From NCBI GenBank assembly GCA_965247265.1, contig OZ252002.1:2480001-2544000 (forward strand): a DNA stretch of 64,000 nt, in the 5' to 3' direction. Of this stretch, positions 31,410 to 41,901 are shown piece after piece; position 1 is the first letter of the stretch; the number at the start of each line of letters is the position of its first letter. Source of the stretch: G965247265 sp965247265. Its GTDB lineage: Bacteria; Pseudomonadota; Gammaproteobacteria; UBA4575. Position numbers and translations under genes: made by a program. The notes beneath the pieces were generated by a model. It saw nothing but the letters and a program-made list of their open reading frames with translations, searched no databases and was not told where the DNA came from.

Positions 31410-31988
31410 ATGAATACAGTGCTCAAGCCACTTCTTATGATTGTATTCATGATAATTCTTATGACAACATCTAGTGCACAAGCAGAAATGACCAACGTTA
31501 AAATGGAAACCAGCAAAGGCGTGATTATGTTAGAACTGGATGGTGATACTGCGCCAAATACAGTTGCTAACTTCGTAAAATATACACAAGAAGGTTTTTA
31601 TGATAGCACTATTTTTCACCGAGTGATTTCTAATTTCATGATTCAAGGTGGTGGGCTTTCCGCAGATATGTTACAAAAATCTACGCATACGCCGGTACAA
31701 AATGAAGCAAATAATGGACTTAAAAATGACACAGGTAGCATTGCCATGGCGCGTACAAATGACCCACATTCAGCAACGGCTCAATTCTTTGTTAATGTTA
31801 AAGACAATGATTCCTTGAACTTTAGCAGCGAAACACCGCAAGGTTGGGGCTATGCTGTGTTTGGAAAAGTAACAGAAGGCATGGATGTTGTTAATGCGAT
31901 CAAAGATGTTCAAACAACAACTTCTGGCTCTTATCAAGATGTGCCAGCTAATACGATCACCATAGAGAAAGTAACAATTATTGAGTAA
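31410..31988 (+). CDS. Periplasmic peptidyl-prolyl cis-trans isomerase (cyclophilin)
   Basis: 192 residues from ATG 31410 (GGGAGC ribosome site; an earlier in-frame ATG at 31377 lengthens the signal peptide). Signal peptide ending SSAQAE, then cyclophilin motifs FHRVISNFMIQGGG and QFFVNVKDN and GYAVFGKVTEGMDVV. Catalyses proline isomerisation during folding of exported proteins. First chromosomal gene after the island, 11 bp before lpxH. Confidence 0.9.
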   Translation: MNTVLKPLLMIVFMIILMTTSSAQAEMTNVKMETSKGVIMLELDGDTAPNTVANFVKYTQEGFYDSTIFHRVISNFMIQGGGLSADMLQKSTHTPVQNEANNGLKNDTGSIAMARTNDPHSATAQFFVNVKDNDSLNFSSETPQGWGYAVFGKVTEGMDVVNAIKDVQTTTSGSYQDVPANTITIEKVTIIE

Positions 31989-31999
31989 ACAATGAGGTA

Positions 32000-32722
32000 A
32001 TGTCTCAGACTCTATTTGTTTCGGACTTGCATTTAGACAATAAAAGGCCGCATATCATTGCGGCCTTTTGTCAATTTTTACAAAAAATTTCCGACACTGA
32101 TGCGCTTTATATTCTCGGCGATTTATTTGAGTACTGGATTGGAGACGATAATCAAGATGATGGGCTCAATGACGTCATCGAATCCCTGCGTAATGTCAGT
32201 TCTGCAGGTACTCCCATATATTTTATTCACGGCAATAGAGATTTTTTAGTCGGTAAAAAGTTTGCGAGCTTTACTCATTGCCAATTATTAGCTGAAGAAA
32301 CGGTCATAGATCTTTATGGAACTCCGACACTCATTATGCACGGCGACACCTTATGCAGCGATGATATTGCTTATCAAAGATACCGCGCGATCGCACGTAA
32401 CAAATGGATTCAAAAAGCTTTGTTACTCTTAAGCGTTAAACAACGCGAAAGTATTGCAGGACGACTCCGAGATACCAGTAAAGCAGCAATAAAAGGTAAA
32501 AAGCCTGAAATCATGGACGTCAATCAAAATACAGTTGAACGCATCATGCACCATCACCGGGTACAGACTCTCATTCACGGCCATACTCATCGCCCCGCAA
32601 TTCATGAATTTAGTTTAAATGGTAATTCTTATAAGCGAATCGTACTCGGCGATTGGTATGATCAAGGCTGCGTGCTTCGATGCACCTCTGTTGGCATAAA
32701 TCTAGAAACGTTACGTACTTAA
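32000..32722 (+). CDS. lpxH: UDP-2,3-diacylglucosamine diphosphatase LpxH
   Basis: 240 residues with the metallophosphoesterase motifs FVSDLHLD, GDLFEYWIGDD, HGNRDFLVG and HGHTHRP. Makes lipid X in lipid A synthesis at the inner membrane. Its 3' end overlaps the convergent DUF455 gene by 4 bp. Confidence 0.95.
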   Translation: MSQTLFVSDLHLDNKRPHIIAAFCQFLQKISDTDALYILGDLFEYWIGDDNQDDGLNDVIESLRNVSSAGTPIYFIHGNRDFLVGKKFASFTHCQLLAEETVIDLYGTPTLIMHGDTLCSDDIAYQRYRAIARNKWIQKALLLLSVKQRESIAGRLRDTSKAAIKGKKPEIMDVNQNTVERIMHHHRVQTLIHGHTHRPAIHEFSLNGNSYKRIVLGDWYDQGCVLRCTSVGINLETLRT

Positions 32723-33513
32723 AATTTTTGAATCGCTTCAAGCTCAGCTGTAGAAAACCCTGCCTGACGCCTCGCGTCTAATTCAAAAGGCCCATGCGAT
32801 TGCCCAGTAAAATGATTCATTAATAATGCTTGAAATGTAGGCTCAGGTTTTACATTTTGTTGCTCACATGCATATTTGAACCAGTACGACCCAATTGCTA
32901 CATGCCCTATTTCTTGTTCAAAAATAATCTTTAAAATTTCTGCAGTCTCATAATCGCCATGCATTTGTAATTTTTTAATCATCCCTGGCGTAACATCCAA
33001 CCCTTTAGCCTCAAGTACTCGTGGCACTAACGCCATTCGTGTCATCACACATTCTGAAGTTTTAATAGCCATTTCCCACAAGCCGTCATGTGCATCAAAA
33101 TCTCCATAATTATGGTCAAGTTGCTGCAGGCGGTCTCGAAGCATTAAAAAATGTTGCGACTCTTCTACTGCCACGTGCAACCAATCAAAATAGTACTCAC
33201 GTGGTAAATTCTGAAATCGATATATCGCATCAAGAGCTAAATTAATCGCATTAAATTCAATGTGTGCAATGGCATGTATTAAAGCAACTTGACCTTGTGG
33301 TGTTGAGAGACTACGACGCGGCACGTCACGAGGAGATACCAAATAGGGTTTAGTGGGTCGACCGGGTGATGGTATGGCATGAATAGCTATAGTTTTATTA
33401 AAATTCAGACCATCTGCTTCAGCGCACTCTTTTAATTTAAATACTGCTTCACACTTTTTTTCAGGATCAGCGAGCATCAAGCACTCATGCGCAGTTTCAA
33501 ATATGGAATTCAT
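32719..33513 (-). CDS. DUF455 ferritin-like protein
   Basis: 264 residues. HIEFNAINLALDAIYRF, VAVEESQHFLMLRDRL and EQEIGHVAIGSYWF supply Glu/His pairs typical of ferritin-like di-iron proteins of the DUF455 family. Cellular role not established. Last of a long minus-strand series. Confidence 0.85.
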   Translation of the reverse strand: MNSIFETAHECLMLADPEKKCEAVFKLKECAEADGLNFNKTIAIHAIPSPGRPTKPYLVSPRDVPRRSLSTPQGQVALIHAIAHIEFNAINLALDAIYRFQNLPREYYFDWLHVAVEESQHFLMLRDRLQQLDHNYGDFDAHDGLWEMAIKTSECVMTRMALVPRVLEAKGLDVTPGMIKKLQMHGDYETAEILKIIFEQEIGHVAIGSYWFKYACEQQNVKPEPTFQALLMNHFTGQSHGPFELDARRQAGFSTAELEAIQKF

Positions 33514-33545
33514 TATTTTATGGATTACTACGTAATTAAAATAGG

Positions 33546-34103
33546 TTATTCATTAATTATGACTAGCGATGAAATTTCTAAATGACTAAATAAATCAATC
33601 ACATCTTCATTATTCATCCGTATGCACCCCTCAGATGCAGGTTGCCCAATTAACCCTTCTTCATGTGTTCCGTGTATATAAATGAATCTCTCATAGCTAT
33701 CCACACCTTCACCTTTATTCACACCTTCTTCCAAACCATCAAGCCAAAGGATCCTTGATGTTATGCAGTCTTGCTGTGTTTTAACTTCTTTATGCTCAAT
33801 TGTTGCGAGTGTATTAGTACGATTTCTTGCTTTAAAAACTTCACATTTTTGTGCATCTGCACCAATTTTTTCTTTAACGCAATGGACACCTAACGGTGTT
33901 TTATAAGAACCTTCATTTTGACCTGTACCAAATCGCGAGGTAGAAACAGGGTAATAAGCGATTTGTTTTGAATTTAAAAATGTGTAGAGCTGCTGCTCGC
34001 CAATGTTGACAATTGCAACGGGAAATTGCGTGTGCTGTGGGAACTGAGTAGATACTTGTTCAAGACGGTCAAGCAGTTGTGACGAAGACTCCGAACTTTG
34101 CAT
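33546..34103 (-). CDS. L,D-transpeptidase (YkuD family)
   Basis: 185 residues. Active-site block IHGTHEEGLIGQPASEGCIR with catalytic Cys, preceded by YYPVSTSRFGTGQNEGSYKT. These enzymes cross-link peptidoglycan or attach proteins to it. No clear signal peptide is seen at the N-terminus, so the start or export is uncertain. Confidence 0.85.
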   Translation of the reverse strand: MQSSESSSQLLDRLEQVSTQFPQHTQFPVAIVNIGEQQLYTFLNSKQIAYYPVSTSRFGTGQNEGSYKTPLGVHCVKEKIGADAQKCEVFKARNRTNTLATIEHKEVKTQQDCITSRILWLDGLEEGVNKGEGVDSYERFIYIHGTHEEGLIGQPASEGCIRMNNEDVIDLFSHLEISSLVIINE

Positions 34104-34123
34104 ATAATAATTTAGATTTATAA

Positions 34124-35629
34124 TTAGGCGCTATTTTGCAAATCAATCCCAACATATTCTTTTTCACGCTCTTGCTTCGATTTGTCATTTCGCAAAGTTT
34201 CTAGATTTTCAAAATAGCCTTCTTCAACACCTGTTATATAGTTTCCATCAAAAACAGACGTATCAAATTTATCGAGCCGCAAATTTCCTTGTTGCACAGC
34301 CCAAATTAAATCATCAAGATTTTGATAAATTAATTGATCTGCATTTATCTCTTTACAGATTTCCTCCACATTCTTATTGAATGCAATTAATTCATTACTA
34401 GCTGGCATATCAATACCATAAATGTTCGGATAACGAATAGGTGGAGATGCCGAAGCAAAATAAACCTTTTTAGCACCTGCATCACGTGCCATTTGAACAA
34501 TTTCACGTGATGTTGTGCCACGTACAATCGAATCATCAATTAGTAGTACTGTCTTTTCTCGAAACTCAAGACCAATTGGATTTAACTTTTGTCTCACAGA
34601 TTTTTTCCGAATTTTTTGACCCGGCATAATGAATGTGCGGCCTATGTATCGATTTTTTATAAATCCTTCGCGATACTTAACATTAAGTAAATACGCTATT
34701 TCAATTGCAGCAGTGCGACTTGTATCAGGAATTGGCATCACTACATCGATATCATGCTCCGGCCATTCATTAAGTATTTTCTTAGCCAAACACTGACCCA
34801 TACGCATGCGTGCTTTTTGCACAAATACATCTTCAATCACCGAATCCGGTCGTGCGAAATATACATATTCAAAGATACATGGAGAATGACTTGTCTGTGC
34901 AGCGCATTGCTGTGTCGAAATATTTCCTTGCACATCAATAAATATTGCTTCACCGGGTGAGATATCACGCACCAAACTAAATCCAAGAATATCAAGCGCT
35001 GAACTTTCGGAAGCCGCCATGTATTCCATGCCGTGACGAGATTCGCGAACACCATAGACGAGCGGCCTAATACCATTTGGATCACGAAAAGCTACAATAC
35101 CTCGTCCCGTAATCATGGCAACAACTGCATAAGCACCTTTGCAGCGTCTGTGCACACCGTTTACGGCAGAAAACACCTCTTCCGATTTTAGTTGCAGCGA
35201 TTCTTGATTCGCGAGTTCATGGGCAAATATATTTAACAAAATCTCTGAGTCAGAATCAGTATTGAGATGTCGTCGGTCTTCTAAAAATAATTCTTTTTTT
35301 AATTGATCTGCATTGACTAAATTACCGTTATGACCAAGTGATATGCCAAAGGGTGAATTTACATAAAAGGGCTGTGCTTCTGCAGCGGAGGATGACCCTG
35401 CAGTAGGGTAACGAACATGTGCAATGCCCATATTGCCTTTTAAACGTTCCATGTGGCGAGATTGAAAAACATCACGCACAAGGCCGTTAGATTTTCGCTG
35501 AAATAGTTTGCCCTCAGCAAACGTGACAATACCTGCAGCATCTTGACCACGATGTTGCATCATTAATAATGCGTTATACAAATCTTGATTTACAGGACGA
35601 TTTGCAACAATTGCGGCAATACCACACAT
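34124..35629 (-). CDS. purF: Amidophosphoribosyltransferase
   Basis: 501 residues. The nucleophile Cys2 follows the initiator Met (MCGIAAIVANRP); class II glutamine amidotransferase domain first, then a phosphoribosyltransferase domain with VLLIDDSIVRGTTSREIV. First committed step of purine synthesis. Follows cvpA as in many gammaproteobacteria. Confidence 0.96.
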   Translation of the reverse strand: MCGIAAIVANRPVNQDLYNALLMMQHRGQDAAGIVTFAEGKLFQRKSNGLVRDVFQSRHMERLKGNMGIAHVRYPTAGSSSAAEAQPFYVNSPFGISLGHNGNLVNADQLKKELFLEDRRHLNTDSDSEILLNIFAHELANQESLQLKSEEVFSAVNGVHRRCKGAYAVVAMITGRGIVAFRDPNGIRPLVYGVRESRHGMEYMAASESSALDILGFSLVRDISPGEAIFIDVQGNISTQQCAAQTSHSPCIFEYVYFARPDSVIEDVFVQKARMRMGQCLAKKILNEWPEHDIDVVMPIPDTSRTAAIEIAYLLNVKYREGFIKNRYIGRTFIMPGQKIRKKSVRQKLNPIGLEFREKTVLLIDDSIVRGTTSREIVQMARDAGAKKVYFASASPPIRYPNIYGIDMPASNELIAFNKNVEEICKEINADQLIYQNLDDLIWAVQQGNLRLDKFDTSVFDGNYITGVEEGYFENLETLRNDKSKQEREKEYVGIDLQNSA

Positions 35630-35650
35630 GTTTATTGATTTTCCAAAAAA

Positions 35651-36223
35651 TTAAAGACGATAAGAGGATGTTTGCATTTCGGCATCATCATATGAAAAGT
35701 ATTTAGAGTACTCAGGGGGCAAAAACTCAACAACCTTTTTGGCTACTAGCTCAAAGGGTGGTAAGAGTTGAGATGACTGCCACGTGTCCGAGCGTGGAAA
35801 GCTAGTTAATGCGCCCACAAGTATGATTAACACCACAATCACTGCACCTCTTGCCAGTCCAAAAAATGCACCCAATAATCTATCTATGCCACGCAGTGCA
35901 TTTGTTTGCGTGACCTGGCTAAGAATATAGTTAAGCAACGCGCCCGCTATCAGTGTCCCGATCACAATTAGTATAAAAGCAATACCTACGCGCAATTTGC
36001 TTACCTCAAGCTCATTCGTACCCAGATTAAATGTAGCTTCATCAATACTTGCTGGTAAAAATAAAGCAACTTGAGTTGAAAAGGTTATCGCTAACCATAT
36101 TGCTAAAACCCAGCTTGCCAGTGATATAGCCTCTTTTACAAACCCTCGGAAAATTGCAATGGCTACAGACATGAATACTACAATTGCAATGCCTATATCT
36201 ATCCAAGATAAGTCCATTATCAA
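35651..36223 (-). CDS. cvpA: CvpA family membrane protein
   Basis: 190 residues, four membrane segments (IDIGIAIVVFMSVAIAIFRG..., AGALLNYILSQV, GAVIVVLIILVGAL). Inner-membrane protein named for colicin V production, linked to envelope homeostasis. Directly upstream of purF. Confidence 0.9.
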   Translation of the reverse strand: MIMDLSWIDIGIAIVVFMSVAIAIFRGFVKEAISLASWVLAIWLAITFSTQVALFLPASIDEATFNLGTNELEVSKLRVGIAFILIVIGTLIAGALLNYILSQVTQTNALRGIDRLLGAFFGLARGAVIVVLIILVGALTSFPRSDTWQSSQLLPPFELVAKKVVEFLPPEYSKYFSYDDAEMQTSSYRL

Positions 36224-36290
36224 ATATAAAATTTTTGTTTAGAATTCATACTAAAAATGTACATAATGATCCAATTATGCCGCAATGTAA

Positions 36291-36866
36291 TTATGGGTGG
36301 TTTGTTACAAAACTACCTGACAAACCTTGTTCCTTTTCTATTTTGCTTTTTAAATTTTCAGCGTTTGCACGCTCTAGTTCAGGCCCAACTTTCACTCTAT
36401 ATATAACTTTATTGCCAGAGGCAGATTTTTCTGTAAACGCTGAAAAATTTGCTTCTAGTAGTTTTTTCTCTAAGGCTAATGCTTTGTCTTGCTCACTAAA
36501 TGCAGCAACCTGAACGACCCATGCGCTTAATGCTGGATTTTTCTTTATATGGTCTTCGGATGCTTCAACAATTTTAGGTTCAGGCGCACGGGCTGTATTA
36601 TCTGTGGGTTCCGATTTTGCCGTATCCTCAACCGGTGGTTTCTTATAAGTAGACTCTTTCTCGTAGGTTATTGAAGGAGAATTGTCCAGTTTTTTTGGAT
36701 CGGGCAGTTTACTTTCAAAGGCGAATTCTGGCTCAGGCGGCACATCCATATTAAGTGCCACAGATTCCTTTTGTCCGGACCCATCAAGTATCATCGGTAC
36801 AAAAATTACTGCTAGCGCAATGAGTACTGCGGCACCAATTAAGCGTTGTTTCAAAATTGTCTCCAT
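36291..36866 (-). CDS. dedD: SPOR-domain protein (DedD-like)
   Basis: 191 residues from ATG 36866; a TTG 24 bp earlier is a weaker choice. N-terminal membrane helix (LIGAAVLIALAVIFVPMILD), a proline/glutamate-rich linker, and a C-terminal SPOR domain (WVVQVAAFSEQDKALALEKK, then VIYRVKVGP) that binds denuded septal peptidoglycan. Lies between folC and cvpA as in Pseudomonas. Confidence 0.85.
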   Translation of the reverse strand: METILKQRLIGAAVLIALAVIFVPMILDGSGQKESVALNMDVPPEPEFAFESKLPDPKKLDNSPSITYEKESTYKKPPVEDTAKSEPTDNTARAPEPKIVEASEDHIKKNPALSAWVVQVAAFSEQDKALALEKKLLEANFSAFTEKSASGNKVIYRVKVGPELERANAENLKSKIEKEQGLSGSFVTNHP

Positions 36867-36923
36867 TGGTAATTTGTAATGACGAGCCAATTTGACCCAT
36901 CATAGGCTAAAAAGTTTGTTGAA

Positions 36924-38189
36924 TTATACTTCTAGGTTAAGTACTTCTGCCACTGTTAAAAACGAGCCGAATACCACAATTCGCATAGAACTACTCGCGC
37001 TCAGTTTAGCTGCCTTATAGGCTTCTGTAATTGAAGGATACGTATGTACTACGGTATCTGGCGAGTGCTCTAGGATCTCTGATTTTAATTCTGCACTGCT
37101 TAAAGCGCGATCAAAGCTAATTTGCGAAATATACCATTCATCAATGTGCTCTTTAACTGAATCAATAATACCTTGCACATCTTTATCTGCTAATACCGCA
37201 AAAACAGCAACTGTTTTTGTTGCTTGATTCAAATTAATTAGGTTCTTCACTAAGACTTTCGCGCTATCCAAATTATGCGCAACATCAAGAATAATATCGC
37301 AAGGGCCACTAATATTTTGAAAACGACCGAGCAGATTAATTTCAGTAAGGCCCTTACTTATATTTTCACTCGTTATGGGTAATTTATCATCTACAGCTGA
37401 CATGCCCATTAATGCAGTTGCAGCATTGCTGATTTGTGTTTCTCCATAGAGGTTAGGTATAGGCAAGAAATTCCACACACACTTTGACGAATTAAAGGAC
37501 CATGATTCATTTTCAGTTATTGAAAATGAAAAATCTTGGTTAATTAGAAATAATTCTGTACCTAATTTTTCAGCGTATGCAATTAAACTTTTAGGCGGAT
37601 CTTTGTCACCACAAACGGCTGGAGAATGAGATCGAAAGATACCTGCTTTCTCTAAACCAATTGATTCACGCGTTGAACCCAGCCACTGAATATGATCAAT
37701 GCCAATACTTGAAACTATAGACAAATCTGCATCTAAAATATTTACTGCATCTAATCTGCCGCCCAAGCCAACTTCATAAATTACAACCTCCAAGTCAATG
37801 TTATTGAATATTTGCATCGCAGCTATTGTTCCAAATTCAAAATAGCTTAAGCTCGTATCTCCGCGTAACTGATCAACTACATGGAATGCTTGACATAGCA
37901 TTTCATCATCAACGTTACAATTATTGATACGTATACGCTCATTGTAGTGCAATAAATGAGGGGATGTATAAGCACCTACTCGGTACCCTGCTTGATTGTA
38001 AATAGATTCAAGTATAGAAACAATTGAACCTTTACCATTAGTTCCAGCAACAATGATGGTTAAATATTCTGGCTTTTTAATACCGACGGTATCAGCAACT
38101 TCTGCAATCCGATCGAGCCCTAGCTCAATTTTTTGAGAATGAAGTGTTTCCTGCCACGCGAGCCAATCCTTGAGATGTTTGAATCTCAC
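36924..38189 (-). CDS. folC: Bifunctional folylpolyglutamate/dihydrofolate synthase
   Basis: 421 residues. ATP-binding loop VAGTNGKGSIVSILE, Mg-binding region YEVGLGGRLDAVN, and DVAHN in the C-terminal domain. Adds glutamate to folates. Follows accD in the conserved order. Confidence 0.95.
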   Translation of the reverse strand: MRFKHLKDWLAWQETLHSQKIELGLDRIAEVADTVGIKKPEYLTIIVAGTNGKGSIVSILESIYNQAGYRVGAYTSPHLLHYNERIRINNCNVDDEMLCQAFHVVDQLRGDTSLSYFEFGTIAAMQIFNNIDLEVVIYEVGLGGRLDAVNILDADLSIVSSIGIDHIQWLGSTRESIGLEKAGIFRSHSPAVCGDKDPPKSLIAYAEKLGTELFLINQDFSFSITENESWSFNSSKCVWNFLPIPNLYGETQISNAATALMGMSAVDDKLPITSENISKGLTEINLLGRFQNISGPCDIILDVAHNLDSAKVLVKNLINLNQATKTVAVFAVLADKDVQGIIDSVKEHIDEWYISQISFDRALSSAELKSEILEHSPDTVVHTYPSITEAYKAAKLSASSSMRIVVFGSFLTVAEVLNLEV

Positions 38190-38302
38190 TACAATTTAAG
38201 AATAAAGATGAATAAAAAGATTTGTATCAGTTTTATAAGACCATGTACAGGTAGATTACACTATTTAAGATGCTGTATAGCTATGTGCTATTTGTGAAAT
38301 AG

Positions 38303-39172
38303 TTATGCGCTATTAGATAAATCCTTATGCAATAGGATACACAGCAATTGATGTATTTGATCATTAAGATCTTTACGATCTACGATTAAATCGAGAGCCC
38401 CATGTTCAAGTAAAAATTCACTGCGCTGGAAACCTTCAGGTAATGTCTCTCTAACCGTTTGTTGTATGACTCTAGGTCCTGCAAAACCTATTAGCGCCGC
38501 AGGCTCAGCAATATTAATATCACCCAGCATTGCAAGGCTTGCTGAAACTCCACCCATGGTAGGATCAGTTAAGACGGAAATAAATGGAATTCCTCGATCC
38601 TTCATTTTAGCTAACACCGCACTGGTTTTTGCCATTTGAAACAATGACATAAGCGCCTCTTGCATTCGCGCGCCACCACTTGTTGAAAAACAAATCAAAG
38701 GCACTTCATCTGCTAATGCACGTTGACCTGCCATTAAAAATCGTTCGCCTACTACAGATCCCATTGAGCCAGCAATAAAACTAAATTCAAATGCTGCTGC
38801 AATAATGGGTAATTCTTTTAATTGACCTTTCACAACAACAAGCGCCTCTTTCTCACCTGTTAATTTTTGTGCAGCACTTAATCGATCTTTATATTTTTTA
38901 CTGTCTTTAAATTTTAAAAAATCTATTGGCTCAACACTTTGCCCAATTTCCTCACGTGGGTCTTCATCTAAAAATGAATTTATTCGTTCTCGTGCATTAA
39001 TACGCATGTGATAATTACATTTTGGGCAAACCTGTAAATTACGTTCAAGATCTGACCGATACAACACTGCACCGCAACTTACACATTTATCCCACAGCCC
39101 TTCAGGAACTTTTCGCTTACTGCTGCCTTCTGTGCGTATTCGCGAAGGCATTAATTTCTCAAGCCAACTCAT
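38303..39172 (-). CDS. accD: Acetyl-CoA carboxylase carboxyltransferase beta subunit
   Basis: 289 residues. N-terminal zinc finger (CVSCGAVLYRSDLE and CPKCNYH), then the crotonase-type carboxyltransferase core with FSTSGGARMQEALMSLFQMA and AEPAALIGFAGPRVI. Makes malonyl-CoA with AccA, AccB and AccC. 113 bp separate it from folC; short imperfect repeats there have no obvious role. Confidence 0.96.
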   Translation of the reverse strand: MSWLEKLMPSRIRTEGSSKRKVPEGLWDKCVSCGAVLYRSDLERNLQVCPKCNYHMRINARERINSFLDEDPREEIGQSVEPIDFLKFKDSKKYKDRLSAAQKLTGEKEALVVVKGQLKELPIIAAAFEFSFIAGSMGSVVGERFLMAGQRALADEVPLICFSTSGGARMQEALMSLFQMAKTSAVLAKMKDRGIPFISVLTDPTMGGVSASLAMLGDINIAEPAALIGFAGPRVIQQTVRETLPEGFQRSEFLLEHGALDLIVDRKDLNDQIHQLLCILLHKDLSNSA

Positions 39173-39200
39173 TTCAATTTATTACACTTAAGTTAATCAT

Positions 39201-40028
39201 TTATGCAACTTCTTGATTAATGGAAACATCATCCATTGAACTTCGCATGCTCATTAATAATGATTTCACCCTTTCATACATTGCATCTTTATCAGTTAAA
39301 TTACTTTCAATTTGGCGAATTAATGCGCTGCCAACAACCACTGCATCAGCAATTGTTGCGATAGCTTTAGCACTATTTGCATCCTTAATTCCAAATCCTA
39401 CACCAACTGGCAATTTCGATACTTGTTTTATTTGTGCAATTTTATTTTTAACTTCTGAAATATCCAAATGACCTGCGCCCGTGACACCTTTTAACGACAC
39501 GTAATAAACAAATCCAGATGATTTTTCACAAATACTTTTGATTCGTTCATTACTCGTTGTCGGCGCAATCAAAAAAATTGAATCGATATTGCTATTTTGA
39601 TATTCACTTAACGTGCTTTCAGCTTGCTCAATTGGCATATCAACTGTCAATACTCCATCTACCTGACTTTCATAAGCCTGTTGTACAAATTTTGAAGTCC
39701 CCATTACTTCGATAGGATTCTGATACCCCATTAAGACAATGGGTGTATTTTCATCTTTTTTACGAAACTCGCTAACCATTTTTAAAACTTGTTGCAAACT
39801 TGTTTGATGTTCAAGCGCACGTTCACATGCTGCTTGAATAACAGGACCGTCTGCCATTGGGTCTGAAAATGGGACACCCAATTCGATAATATTGGCACCT
39901 GCTTCAACTAACGCATGCATCAAAGATACTGTACAGCTGGGATGCGGATCACCGGCCGTGATATATGGGATTAATGCTTTTTGTCCAGATTTTTCCAGTG
40001 TCTTAAAGCAGGATTGTATTCGACTCAT
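39201..40028 (-). CDS. trpA: Tryptophan synthase alpha chain
   Basis: 275 residues. Catalytic Glu and Asp in IELGVPFSDPMADGPVIQ, then GVTGAGHL and PVGVGFGI. Overlaps the end of trpB by 4 bp. Confidence 0.96.
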   Translation of the reverse strand: MSRIQSCFKTLEKSGQKALIPYITAGDPHPSCTVSLMHALVEAGANIIELGVPFSDPMADGPVIQAACERALEHQTSLQQVLKMVSEFRKKDENTPIVLMGYQNPIEVMGTSKFVQQAYESQVDGVLTVDMPIEQAESTLSEYQNSNIDSIFLIAPTTSNERIKSICEKSSGFVYYVSLKGVTGAGHLDISEVKNKIAQIKQVSKLPVGVGFGIKDANSAKAIATIADAVVVGSALIRQIESNLTDKDAMYERVKSLLMSMRSSMDDVSINQEVA

Positions 40029-41257
40029 ATCTCTATGCCTTCCATTGTGGCAATTGTGTTTATATCTTTATCACCCCGACCCGACAAATTTACAATGATT
40101 TTCTGATCTTGCGACATTGTAGCTGCGAGCTTCACGGCATACGCCACGGCATGACTGCTTTCTAAGGCAGGAACAATCCCTTCCACTCTTGTGAGCTCAT
40201 GGAATGCAGCAAGTGCTTCTTTATCTGTAACCGAATCATAATCAACACGACCTATATCTTTCAGCCAAGCATGCTCAGGCCCCACACCCGGATAATCCAG
40301 CCCTGCAGAAATGGAATGTGTCTCAATTATTTGACCGTTATCATCTTCCATTAAGTACGTGCGATTTCCATGCAACACACCTGGTCGGCCTGCATTTAAC
40401 GGTGCAGAATGTTTCATTGTACTTATGCCCAAACCTGCTGCTTCAATCCCGTACATTTTTACCGTCTCATCATCTAGAAAAGGATAAAACAACCCTATTG
40501 CATTAGAACCGCCGCCTACACATGCCACTAATGCATCTGGCAAGCAATCCGTTAATTCCATAAGTTGTGTTTTTGACTCAATGCCAATTACGGTTTGGAA
40601 ATCACGAACCAGTTGCGGGTAGGGATGAGGACCTGCAACAGTGCCAATGATATAAAACGTTGTATCAATATTTGTCACCCAATCACGCAACGCTTCATTT
40701 AAGGCATCTTTAAGTGTTCTAGAACCTGATTTCACCGGTACAACTTGCGCGCCAAGTAGACGCATTCTATAAACATTAGGTGCTTGTCGATGAATATCTT
40801 CTTCTCCCATATAGACAACACATTCCAACCCTAAACGTGTTGCAACCGTCGCTGATGCGACACCATGTTGTCCTGCCCCTGTTTCTGCAATGATGCGGGT
40901 TTTGCCCATACGTTTAGCCAGTAATGCTTGACCAATCGCGTTATTAATTTTATGTGCGCCAGTGTGATTTAAATCTTCACGCTTTAAAAATATTTGTGCG
41001 CCAGCATAATTTTCACTCAATCGCTGTGCGTGATATAAAGGACTTGGTCTACCCACATAATGAGTGAGATCTGATTTGAATTCGCTTAAGAATTCAGGAT
41101 CGTTTTTATACTTTTGATAAGCCTGTTCTAGCTGATAAAGTGGTTCTATTAAGGTTTCTGCAACATATCGACCACCATATTCACCAAACATTCCTAATTC
41201 ATCTGGAACTTGCAAATTGGGCATTCGCGCCCTGATGTCTGATGCAGTCCTAGCCAT
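40025..41257 (-). CDS. trpB: Tryptophan synthase beta chain
   Basis: 410 residues. PLP lysine in NHTGAHKINNAIGQALLAKR, then ETGAGQHGVASA and CVGGGSNAIG. Overlaps trpF by 8 bp and trpA by 4 bp, so the three are one translational unit. trpEGDC are not here, as in other gammaproteobacteria with split trp genes. Confidence 0.96.
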   Translation of the reverse strand: MARTASDIRARMPNLQVPDELGMFGEYGGRYVAETLIEPLYQLEQAYQKYKNDPEFLSEFKSDLTHYVGRPSPLYHAQRLSENYAGAQIFLKREDLNHTGAHKINNAIGQALLAKRMGKTRIIAETGAGQHGVASATVATRLGLECVVYMGEEDIHRQAPNVYRMRLLGAQVVPVKSGSRTLKDALNEALRDWVTNIDTTFYIIGTVAGPHPYPQLVRDFQTVIGIESKTQLMELTDCLPDALVACVGGGSNAIGLFYPFLDDETVKMYGIEAAGLGISTMKHSAPLNAGRPGVLHGNRTYLMEDDNGQIIETHSISAGLDYPGVGPEHAWLKDIGRVDYDSVTDKEALAAFHELTRVEGIVPALESSHAVAYAVKLAATMSQDQKIIVNLSGRGDKDINTIATMEGIEI

Positions 41258-41867
41258 GTCTTACTTCCTTCACGAATTTGTCCATTTTAACGGGGTCTTT
41301 AATGCCTTTACTAGCCTCAATGCCACTGCTTACGTCCACGGCATAGGGACGTGCAATACGTATTGCCTCAGCTACATTTTCGGGCGTGAGCCCCCCTGCA
41401 AGAATAACCGGTTTATCAATTTGAGTGGGGATACTATCCCATGCAAATTTCTCACCGCTCCCCCCCATTTGCCCTGCAGCATGACTATCTAACACAAATC
41501 CAGTTGCCGAAGGAAATTTTGCACAGAATTCAGCAGGTGAATGAAAACTTCCCATCGGAACAGCTTTTAAGTATGGATTTGAAAATTGATTACAAAATTT
41601 CTCATCTTCGTCGCCATGAAACTGCAAGATATTCACACTTAATCTACTTAGTGTAGTTGCAACTTCACCAACCTCCGCATTCATAAATAAGGCAACTTTA
41701 ATAACGTAAGGTGGAATCAATTTAAATAATTTACTTGCTTCGTCAATTTTTAAATAACGTGGACTACCTTGGACAAATACAAAGCCTAATGCATCAACAC
41801 CTAAGTTAATTGCATGTTCCACATTATTCTTTTGGGTCATCCCGCAAAATTTTATACGCGTTTGCAT
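41250..41867 (-). CDS. trpF: Phosphoribosylanthranilate isomerase
   Basis: 205 residues, a TIM-barrel: KFCGMTQKNNVEHA with catalytic Cys, DALGFVFVQGSPRY, LDSHAAGQMGGSG with catalytic Asp, LAGGLTPENV and VDVSSGIE. First of the trpF-trpB-trpA group. Confidence 0.95.
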   Translation of the reverse strand: MQTRIKFCGMTQKNNVEHAINLGVDALGFVFVQGSPRYLKIDEASKLFKLIPPYVIKVALFMNAEVGEVATTLSRLSVNILQFHGDEDEKFCNQFSNPYLKAVPMGSFHSPAEFCAKFPSATGFVLDSHAAGQMGGSGEKFAWDSIPTQIDKPVILAGGLTPENVAEAIRIARPYAVDVSSGIEASKGIKDPVKMDKFVKEVRHG

Positions 41868-41901
41868 AAGTTACAGCTGTACGTGTCTTAGACTAAAAAC
41901 A